In this document: one piece after another, positions 10,160 to 64,000 of the stretch | Position numbering within the stretch: position 1 is the stretch's first letter | Layout of the letters: the number at the start of each line of letters is the position of its first letter | Source: Chaetoderma sp. LZ-2023a | Lineage: Eukaryota; Mollusca; Caudofoveata; Chaetodermatida; Chaetodermatidae | Assembly (NCBI GenBank): GCA_034401795.1 | Contig: CM067369.1 | Span: forward strand, 134,165,231 to 134,229,230 | Direction of reading: 5' to 3' | DNA length: 64,000 nucleotides | Made by a program: the position numbers and the translations under genes | The notes under the pieces: generated by a model | Told to the model about the DNA's origin: nothing | Database searches by the model: none | Seen by the model: the letters and a program-made list of their open reading frames with translations, nothing else

Positions 10160-11063
10160 TGAAACAGGGCAAAGGACGAGGAGTATGAGCAAACTAGTTA
10201 AGCTTAGACACTCAAACCAACTCAAAGAGAAGGAAAACGATCATAAAGATCAATATACATCAGAAACCAGCATAGCGACTTGAATTGCTGATAAATACAT
10301 AGCCAGGCTGATTATGACGTCATTAATCCCGTGACAGGAAAAATTCGATCCCAACAAAACATCCAAGTGCAAGGACGAATTGTATGCTGAATGGATACGT
10401 CGACTACACAACCATCAGATACACATAGATAACTCTTTTCTGGCAAAAATGTTAATTATCTCCCTTTGCTTACTATAATTAACATCACCACATTATCAAT
10501 AACTAGATACCTGACACCTTGTATAGACAAACCATCCAACGTGACGAACCGGAGTACTCCACCACCTGCACGCCTCTTAACTCTCTCCACCTCATGGGGA
10601 AGGAATTGGATCAAGAGGGCAAAGTGAGAAGACCTTTATACTAGGCCTCCAACTCACTGGACATAATTTTTCATTTGGTTAGATAACCTAACAGTGTTAG
10701 TAGGAAATGGAACCATGGTGGAGAGAAAACTAACTCTCTGCTGCTGTGATGCCACCACCTAGCGTCATACAGACCTGTGGACATAAACAGAAAGAGAAAT
10801 TAGCCTTAGGTAGCACCGAGTTGACATAAACCAACTAACCAAGGCGCTTATCACGGTAAACGCGAGTCCCGGAAACACAATACACCGGGAAGAAAACTCG
10901 CTAATTTTACTAGAAGTCACCTGATTTAAAGGTCCTAAGTCCCCCTTTGGCGAAGTGATCCTTCCTGCCATCCAAATCAGTGACTATCACTCCAAAATAA
11001 CACCACTTAAACAGTTTAAGAGTAAGAAAAAGCTTTTGCACAAAAAGACATGTGTGATCTCTC
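10160..11063 (-). other. Copy B 5' leader
   Basis: About 900 bp between the right ITR and gag. It holds the counterpart of a leader ORF open in copy C (ending DGLSIQGVR before AAGGTGTCAG|GTATCT near 10510) and an acceptor-like pyrimidine tract before the gag Cys motif. In this copy the acceptor reads TTTCAGGG rather than AG|ACC and the leader frame is interrupted, so splicing may be lost. Confidence 0.5.
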
Positions 11064-11258
11064 TGCCAATAATCTAGCAAAGAGGAAGTGCTAGTCTGCG
11101 CATGCGCGGTGGTGGGGGCTGGCATCCGCCAGACTACGCTCTGACTCCCTGCCCAGTAGGGGCACCTAACTGTTTTAAATCTGAGTGTTTATTGAGTGAA
11201 AGCCAATATTTAGCAATATCAAAAGTATTAGGGAGGTAAGTATACTCTTGAAGTGAAA
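11064..11258. repeat. Copy B right inverted terminal repeat
   Basis: Reverse complement of the left ITR up to GGTAAGTAT; the outer 18 bp (ACTCTTGAAGTGAAA) are specific to this end and match the second half of the ICR. It lies upstream of gag on the minus strand, so it should contain the promoter. Confidence 0.9.
11097..11107. promoter_or_regulatory. NRF-1-like palindrome in the DIRS 5' repeat (copy B)
   Basis: TGCGCATGCGC, identical to the core of the animal NRF-1 consensus. The same site is at 12882-12892 (copy A) and 23523-23533 (copy C), and in the diverged family X at 37276-37286. Function as a promoter element is inferred from its position in the 5' repeat and its conservation. Confidence 0.5.
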
Positions 11259-11947
11259 AGCATGCGGGCCCGAAAGAGCAGGCATGGTAATCTGACTGGC
11301 ATGTCCAGGAGCCGGCGCCGTGGTAGAGCGCGGGGTAGCTACCACCCCACCACGGCCCCCCCCAGCACCAGCAATACGTATGCGGAACAGCTAACCATCA
11401 GCACCGCTCAGGGCCACCCTCTGAGCCATGGATTCTACTCCTGCGTGAGTAGAACCATGGATCATGTCGCCTGTATTCCCCACAAATGGGGCCACCTCTG
11501 AATCATCGAAAACTGGTAGTGGCCTAAGGAAACCAGATTCAGAGGCGGGGATTATCTGCTCTGAAGCAGATGATGAGGACAACAAAGGATTTGGTCCAGG
11601 AAGCATGCCACGAAGCAAATCTGGAACCAAATCCTTTATTGTCCTCTTCATCTCTCCCAACATCTCACTACGGAAGGCCTCCATGTCCACTGGGGACGAG
11701 GCCTTCCTCTTACCCTTTTTACTCACACCCTCTCTCTTTTGCTTCCTCTCCTCCTCCACAACCTTGTCCTTAGCCTGCAAGCATAAAAATTTGGTCATTA
11801 GCTCGCCCCCCCCCCCCCCCACCCCCCCCCCCCCCCCAATGCTTACATATGTCACAATTGAGCAATGGCCCACAGGGGCTACAATGAAAGCAAAGATGCG
11901 GGATGAATTTTTCTTTCAGAAAACTCCCACAGAACGAGCAACCAGGT
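11259..11947 (-). pseudogene. Copy A gag, 5' part
   Basis: Continues gag rightward from the copy B insertion (AGCATGCGGGCCCGAAAGAG). It carries DMEAFRSEMLGEMKR and the Cys motif PGCSFCGSFLKEK, CFHCSPCGPLLNCDICKHW up to a predicted acceptor at 11948. Between CKHW and ELM is a run of 15 C, one A and 16 C (11806-11837) that puts the Cys motif and the rest of gag in different frames. A region between about 11470 and the Pro-rich segment is also deleted relative to copy B. Confidence 0.75.
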
Positions 11948-12847
11948 CTCTGAAACAGGACAAAGGGCGAGGACAATGAGCAATTTAGTTACCGTTAGAA
12001 ACTCAAAACCAACCTAAAAGAGACGGAAATGATCATAAGGATCACAAATCATCTGAAAACCAGCGTTGGACAAAACTTTAATTGTTAATAAAGCGCAAGG
12101 CTGATTATGACGTCATTAATCCCATGACAGAAATTAAATCGATCCGAAACAAACATCCAGGTGTAAGGACGAATTGTATTCATAACCAGAACACCTTCAG
12201 GATAGATATTAAGACTACACAAACATCAGATACACAATGATAACAATGGCAATTACAGTTAAAAATAATTAACATCACCTCATATCATGAACTAGAATAC
12301 CTGACTCTTTGTATAGACAAACCATCCAACGTGATGAACTGGAACACTCCACCAAGACTACGCCTCTTAACTCTCTCCACCTTTAGGGGAAGGAATTGGA
12401 TCAAGAGGCCAAAGTGAGAAGACCTTCATACGAGGCCTCCGAATCACTGGACATAGACTTTTTGGTTAGATAACCTAACAGTATTAGTAGGAAATGGAAC
12501 CTTGGTGGAGAGCAACAAACCCTCTGATGCTGTGATGTCCATTACATACCCTGACAGATACCTGTGGACATAAACACAAAGAGAGATTAGTATTATATAG
12601 CACCATGTTGAAATAAAACAACTATACTAGGCGCTTATCACGGTAAACGCGAGTCCTGGAAACACATTACACCGGGAAAAACTCGTTAAAATATAATACA
12701 AGTCACCTGATGGATAGGTCCTGGGCCCTCCTCCGGCTAAGTCACTCTCTCAGACATCACAACAGGTGTTCAAACTTCTATTTAACTGCTTAAAATTGAC
12801 TTAGAATACAAATGAAAAGCGTAAAGCACAAAGCATGTTTTCACCCT
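11948..12847 (-). other. Copy A 5' leader
   Basis: Homologous to the leaders of B-E. Contains AAAGTGTGAGA-like and TGTCAGGTATTCTAG segments and the remains of the leader exon (RRP.MKVFSL), shifted by one base near 12385. No intact ORF. Confidence 0.55.
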
Positions 12848-13042
12848 CTGCCAATAAATTAGCAAAGAGGAAGTGCTAGTCTGCGCATGCGCGTGGTGGG
12901 GCTGGCATCCGCTGGACTGCACTCTGACTCCCTGCCCAGTAGGGGCACCTAACTGTTTTTATTCTGAGTGTTTATTGAGTGAAAGCCGATATTTAGCAAT
13001 ATCAAAGAGTATTAGAGAGGTAAGTATACTCTTGAAGTGAAA
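12848..13042. repeat. Copy A right inverted terminal repeat
   Basis: Same sequence as 11064-11258 with small changes; ends CTCTTGAAGTGAAA. It marks the 5' end of copy A and the junction with ANAPC4 intron 11 sequence. Confidence 0.88.
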
Positions 13043-13219
13043 ACCTAGTTCTCACTGCATGCCAAATGTCATACAACATTTGGATCACTAAGTATGGCTC
13101 GACAAAAATCAAATCATTTCCTTAAAGGTGAACTATCGCCAGGTGAAATGGCCAACACTATTTATGGCAGGTTCTATGTAATAGTAACGGTGGTTCCAGA
13201 AGTCTATTTTCGACAACTC

Positions 13220-13460
13220 TCTGAACCCTATAATGATCAAGCCAGCCAAAAATGTCCTCAGCAGTGGTCTTGAAGAATGTTAATTTAGAGGACAGAAGAC
13301 TAATTTTGAAAATTTACCACAGGAATTCCTGGCTTGCTAACGGAGACAGTTATTCTAGTGATACATTTTTATAAATTCTTCTCTTGGCCTGCAACTGGAC
13401 TTTCAAGAAGCAAATATTTAAATTTTCTTTGCTAATTTTGCCCATTAACTGTCTGTCTGC
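13220..13460. repeat. MITE-2 foldback copy, decayed
   Basis: Contains CAGCAGTGGTCTTGA, GAAAATTTACCACAGGAAT, CTTCTCTTGGCCTGCAA and other blocks of the palindromic MITE-2 family, with many substitutions. Confidence 0.6.
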
Positions 13461-13499
13461 TGAATTTCTATAGAGTACATTTTCCGTTGGGTTTAACTC

Positions 13500-13603
13500 T
13501 GGACCTGCTGAATATTTTGAAGAGAATTTGACTGAAAGTTGTTGGTGGCCAAGTCACCAACAACTTTCAGTCAAATTGTTTTCAAAATATTCAACAGGTG
13601 CAG
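13500..13603. repeat. MITE-1 core palindrome, isolated
   Basis: TGCTGAATATTTTGAAGAGA ... GACTGAAAGTTGTTGGTGG, followed by its reverse complement ending CAAAATATTCAACAGG. A near-perfect hairpin of about 45-bp arms, 120 bp from ANAPC4 exon 11. Confidence 0.8.
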
Positions 13604-13723
13604 AGTTAGTGCCCATCAAAATTATTGTTTATTGGCTTGCAACAGTCAAGCAGTTAACGGGTTACAGTCATCAACTTATTGCCACTAACAAACATGTCCC
13701 CTCAAGAGCAGGTTTCTACTTAC

Positions 13724-60369
<46,646 letters not shown>

Positions 60370-60440
60370 GACTCACGTGCTAGGATGAACCTTTCCTTAT
60401 TATAAGAAATGTCAGAAACTGAAAAACAAAATAAATCTTT

Positions 60441-60753
60441 AGGCCAAACAAAATAATATATATGTTTGCTATTATATGGCACCCAAAATTCAGGTAGGTA
60501 GGTAGGGAATTTTTTTGTCGGTGAGGGTGGGGATTTTTAAAAATGTCTTTGCTAAATATGTATCAAATTTTAACTGCTGGATTTATTGAATTTTCAGTTG
60601 CTGTCTACACTACAACTGAAAATTCAATAAATCCAGAAGTTAAAATTTTCTGGATAAAAATATTGAGGTAACAACATTTTTGGGGTGGTAGGTCGCAGCT
60701 ATTGTTGCAGATAAGTAGGGAATAGGAAACACACATATAATTTTGTTTGGCCT
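60441..60753. repeat. MITE-3, Harbinger-like, just upstream of the ANAPC4 start
   Basis: About 313 bp bounded by inverted ends GGCCAAACAAAATAATATAT / ATATAATTTTGTTTGGCC with TTA on both outer sides (possible 3-bp duplication). Contains a 38-bp-arm hairpin at 60565-60650 (GGATTTATTGAATTTTCAGT and its complement). No ORF. TTA duplications and GG-starting ends fit PIF/Harbinger. Confidence 0.75.
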
Positions 60754-60814
60754 TATTAACCTTTTCAATGGCAAACCTCTGATAAAGTATATTCTTTAGG
60801 ATATCAAACTTATT

Positions 60815-60890
60815 CTGTTGAATATTTTGAAATTAATTTGACTTAGGAAGCAACATCTTCCAGTCAAATTAATTTCAAAATATTCAAGTT
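60815..60890. repeat. MITE-1 core palindrome
   Basis: TCTGTTGAATATTTTGAAATT ... CAAATTAATTTCAAAATATTC with a short loop. Confidence 0.75.
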
Positions 60891-60899
60891 TTCCTGTAT

Positions 60900-62110
60900 T
60901 GTAGCGCTAAAAATGAGATATGGGGAATTCATCATTGATATTGACATAGTTTTCGTGAAAGATGATTTGCAATACCACGAAATTAGAATGTTATTAGCGA
61001 TAGACATAAATAAATCTGTGGCGATAATATTCGATGCAATCTTTAGAGGATGTAGTGAAATCATTGCTTAAATTGTTTAAAAAGATTAGATTTTGCGCTT
61101 AATTTCAAATTATTGGGATAGAAATCATTTCTAACTTCATAATCGTAATCTGCCAATTAGCAATTGGTATAGGCCCCCCCCCCCAGCCTATCACAGAGAT
61201 GGGTACATTGTCAAATTTACCCCAATGTATAGCAGCTGGATTTAAGACATTTGCGATGTGGAAACTATTTCATAGGATGTCTAAACTACACTTAATAACA
61301 TTTTGAGAGCACCTACTAAAAATACATCGCAACACTTAGTCAGTCAGTTCATGTCTTGAAAATTATAAATTCTGAATAATAGCGGGCTGATTACACAGAC
61401 TCCATTTTTATGGCCAGTCTGATGAGGTGCTATATTAGACTAGTTCCCGAATCCCATACACTACACACCCTGAGGTCGAATTCAGCTATAAAGATTGGAG
61501 GAACAATCTGAATCTTGTCGTGTACAGATGCGCAGTATATCAAATTTCTTGATCTAATTAATCCAATATGTATAATCAAACTCTTTTTTATTAGACTCTT
61601 TACTAGCATACATTTTGCACAACAAGACAATCAGACATATTTTAATAAACATCATAAACACGATTTGGGAAGAACTTGTGTAAAACGGTATTTAAAACAT
61701 TTCTTTTCTGCCATTAATATTGTCTAATCTCAGAGCGTTGAGCGTTAAAACTACAACAAAAATTCTCCAGTTATATCTCCCAATATGGGCCAGATGCAAA
61801 ATTATGTTTAATCGCCTGAGAGTTTGAGAAAATTTGATCATGTCTTATGCTGGGGGATTAAATCACACCCTGGTTTCCAGATGTTAGTGACTACTATGCA
61901 TTCAGAATTAGAATCAGCTATAGATATCATGAACACAAGATCGCTCCTGGCACCTTTAAATGCGTATATCATACAGTTTAATAAAACGATAGAAGATTAT
62001 AGTTTCTGAACACATTTACATGTAGAAATACAATCTGGCCACACACTCGCAAAATACAAATGGAACACGTTTTACTTTGCAGATTTTCTATATAATGATT
62101 GGTCATATGA
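60900..62110. other. Upstream flank of ANAPC4, no supported gene
   Basis: AT-rich. A poly-C run at 61175-61184. A short plus-strand frame 61824-62009 (MLVTTMHSELESAIDIMNTR, LNAYIIQFNKTIEDYSF) has protein-like composition but I do not recognise it. The ANAPC4 promoter and any noncoding first exon should lie here or just left. Confidence 0.35.
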
Positions 62111-62114
62111 ATTC

Positions 62115-62335
62115 AATTTTAACCCTTTAACCCTCATATTAGCTAAAAGCCGCTTCTGCAGTGGTCTTGAGAAATGTCCATTTGCAGACCAGAAGACTAT
62201 TTTTGAAACTTTATCACTGGAATGACTGGCTTGATAACTGAGCCAGTCATTCCAGTGGTAAATTTTCAAAAACAGTCCTCTTAGTCTGCAAATGGACATT
62301 TTCTATGAGAAAATTCAACGGTTAAATGGTTAAGC
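62115..62335. repeat. MITE-2, complete
   Basis: TTTTAACCCTTTAACCCTC ... foldback TCACTGGAATGACTGGCTTG / CAGTCATTCCAGTGG ... GTTAAATGGTTAAG. Confidence 0.85.
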
Positions 62336-62354
62336 AACAGTAAAATTTTTTTAA

Positions 62355-62530
62355 ATAGCCTCTATGGAGCACTTCAAATTTCTCCCGTAGCGCCCTCTAA
62401 TTATTCAGTAGAGTGACTGACCCGACATAGGCGCACACAGCAACCTATTGTAGAGATCCTGTGATGGGCAAATGTTGTCCAGCGCGAATGTGCACCTCAC
62501 CCGTACACTCCTAGTGACGATCCTTGTCGC
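62355..62530 (-). pseudogene. DIRS gag relic
   Basis: Minus-strand translation has TRSVRVRCTFALDNICPSQD and LYNRLLCAPMSG, matching the conserved gag block (ALDNLCPSQDLYNRLL) of copies A-E with many changes and a gap. An old insertion, outside ANAPC4 coding. Confidence 0.8.
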
Positions 62531-62571
62531 TGTCATCAACTTCTCCTTGGTGAAGATTGAAGTAGCACTGA

Positions 62572-63968
62572 CAAGAGGCCCAAGGGGCCTGTGTCGCTTA
62601 CCTGGAGCACCATAAATTTTTGTCGAAATTGTTGGTGGGTGGTTTAGCATTCTTTTAAATGAGTTTGTGGATATTTTTGCAAGTGAAATATGGCCGCCAA
62701 ACACACTACATTTTGATTGCCCCATGGCGCCCATGTTTTTTTGATGGATCAACTCCCTTAAAAAAAAATTGTAATGGCCCAAATTTCGGCCTGATCCCTT
62801 CAGCGGTTCTGGAGGAGTGTATTCGTGAAAACCAGGTCATCCAAGTTGGTCGCCGAACCATTTGGTCAATCAAGTCCTCTTGAACAAACCTGGCTTACCT
62901 CTTGGTCTAGATGAAGATTCCCCAAATGGTTTCGGAGAAGATTTTTAAAGACATTTCCTGAAATTGGCCGAAATCTAAAATGGCCACCGGCCAAATTGGC
63001 CGATCGGCTTCGTTTGAACAAAATAAAATCTCTATGCCATAAGGATGTTTCCTGCCCAATATAATTCAAATTGGCCCAGTAGTTCGCAAGAAGCAGACAT
63101 TTTAAATTTCCCATTGCTTTAGTATGAGAGCTTTTGGCGGGAAAATGTAAATTTGAGATCAGAATATCCAAGCACCTAAATAAAACGAATTTCGGCCTCA
63201 AAATCAATCAAAATAAAAAAATCCAATATGGCTGCCAAACACACTATATTTTGATTGGTCCACCGTGGCCATGTTTTTTGACGAATCAACTTCTCTTGAA
63301 CAAGCCTTAATCGCCCTTAGTTGCTAATTATATATCACAAATTTCAGCCTGATCGCTTCAGCGGTTCTGGGGAAGAAGTCGTTTTTGTGAAAACTAGGTC
63401 ATCCAAGGTAGCCGCTGAACCATTTGGTCAATCAAGTTCCCTTGAACAAACTTGATTCAGTGCTTACCCTAGATCATATTTCGTGAGTTTTGAATCGATC
63501 CCTCAAATGGTTTGGGAGGAGATTTTTAAAGCCATTTCTAAAAATCGGCCAAAATCCAAGATGGACGCCGGCCAAATTGCCGGATCGGGTTCATTTGAAT
63601 AGACTTGAATCTCTATGCCTTAAGGATGTTTCATGCCAAATATAATTGAAATCGGCCCAGTTGTTCTCGAGAAGATATTTTAAATTTCCCATTGCTTTAG
63701 TATGGGAGCTTTTGGCAGGAAAATGATCCAAGATGGCCACCAAAATGTTTATCCGACAGTTTCGAAAATTCCAAATTTGAGATCAAAATACCCAAAAACC
63801 TACATAAAACCAATTTCGGCCTCAAAATCCATCAAATAAAAAAATCCAATATGGCCGCCAAACATGCTATATTTTGATTGGCCCATGGCGGCCATGTTTT
63901 TTGATGGATTAACTTCTCTTGAACAAACTTTACTGGCCCTTAGTCCCTAATCATATCTGCCAAATTTT
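62572..63968 (+). repeat. Repeat-3, long copy truncated on the right
   Basis: ACAAGAGGCCCAAGGGGCCT GTGTCGCTTACCTGG start, then several units with GGCCTGATCCCTTCAGCGGT, CCAAGATGGCC and GCCCATGGCGGCCATG. It breaks off at CATATCTGCCAAATTTT where DIRS sequence begins. Confidence 0.8.
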
Positions 63969-64000
63969 GGTGGCGGATTTATGGCAAAATTGGATACACT
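63969..64000 (-). mobile_element. DIRS1-like copy G, edge fragment (recombinase)
   Basis: 32 bp, GGTGGCGGATTTATGGCAAA and ATTGGATACACT, one mismatch from copy E. It corresponds to FCHKSATG of the recombinase on the minus strand. Its 3' part is missing at the junction with Repeat-3; the rest extends beyond the window. Confidence 0.75.

Larger units (their letters stand above)
4207..11258 (-). mobile_element. DIRS1-like retrotransposon copy B, complete, nested in copy A gag
   Basis: 7052 bp with both termini. Left end TAAACGAAATCTAGG, right end CTCTTGAAGTGAAA. The flanks rejoin as AGAGAA + AGCATGCGGG, the uninterrupted gag sequence seen in copies C and E, with no target duplication, as expected for tyrosine-recombinase integration. 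Order on the minus strand: right ITR, leader, gag, RT-RH-MT, recombinase, ICR, left ITR. It is the best-preserved copy: gag and RT are open, but the recombinase has one nonsense codon and the leader shows damage. Confidence 0.95.
1..13042 (-). mobile_element. DIRS1-like retrotransposon copy A, split by copy B, 3' end outside window
   Basis: Minus-strand element: its 5' end is the right inverted repeat ending at 13042 (CTTGAAGTGAAA). Gag runs leftward, is interrupted by copy B at 4206/4207 and 11258/11259, and is followed by RT-RNase H and tyrosine recombinase down to 173. Bases 1-172 are the 3' noncoding part; its left terminal repeat is cut off by the window edge. Multiple frameshifts make it dead. 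It lies in ANAPC4 intron 11. Confidence 0.93.

Overview
The window is eukaryotic, animal-type genomic DNA. It has GT-AG introns, a split conserved cell-cycle gene, DIRS, hAT and Tc1 transposons, many foldback MITEs, microsatellites, and a dispersed repeat that I associate with molluscs (ends like GCTCACCTGG and CCAGGTGAGC). Mollusc is my best guess; the deeper taxonomy is not provable from the window.

The backbone is one host gene on the minus strand. I assembled eleven small exons between 60369 (start codon) and 13724. Their reading phases all join, giving 331 codons that align by recall with the N-terminal WD40 part and the start of the helical part of ANAPC4 (anaphase-promoting complex subunit 4). 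The gene continues to the left of the window. About 1 kb of coding sequence is spread over more than 46 kb because the introns are filled with mobile DNA.

The main mobile content is a swarm of DIRS1-like tyrosine-recombinase retrotransposons, all on the minus strand and so in the same orientation as ANAPC4. Copy A (1-13042, 3' end outside the window) is interrupted inside gag by complete copy B (4207-11258). Copy C (17067-23668) sits in a CA microsatellite. Copy D (about 25741-35874) is fused to a diverged relative, X (24224 to about 25740, and 35875 to about 37440). Copy E (42117-49032) is complete in outline but mutated. Small relics lie at 62355-62530 and 63969-64000. The full copies carry gag, RT-RNase H with a C-terminal methyltransferase-like region, and a tyrosine recombinase overlapping it in another frame. 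They also have inverted terminal repeats and an internal complementary region that spells the joined element ends. No copy has every frame intact.

Copy D is broken in its RT by a hAT transposon (26681-32322) with an 8-bp target duplication and a two-exon BED/DUF659 transposase. The hAT in turn holds a Tc1-like element (30411-32067) with an intact DD34E transposase and 24-bp perfect terminal repeats. Nesting therefore runs gene > DIRS X > DIRS D > hAT > Tc1.

The remaining introns hold two foldback MITE families, a Harbinger-like MITE just upstream of the ANAPC4 start codon, a longer mollusc-type repeat with GCTCACC/GGTGAGC ends, and (TA)n and (CA)n tracts.
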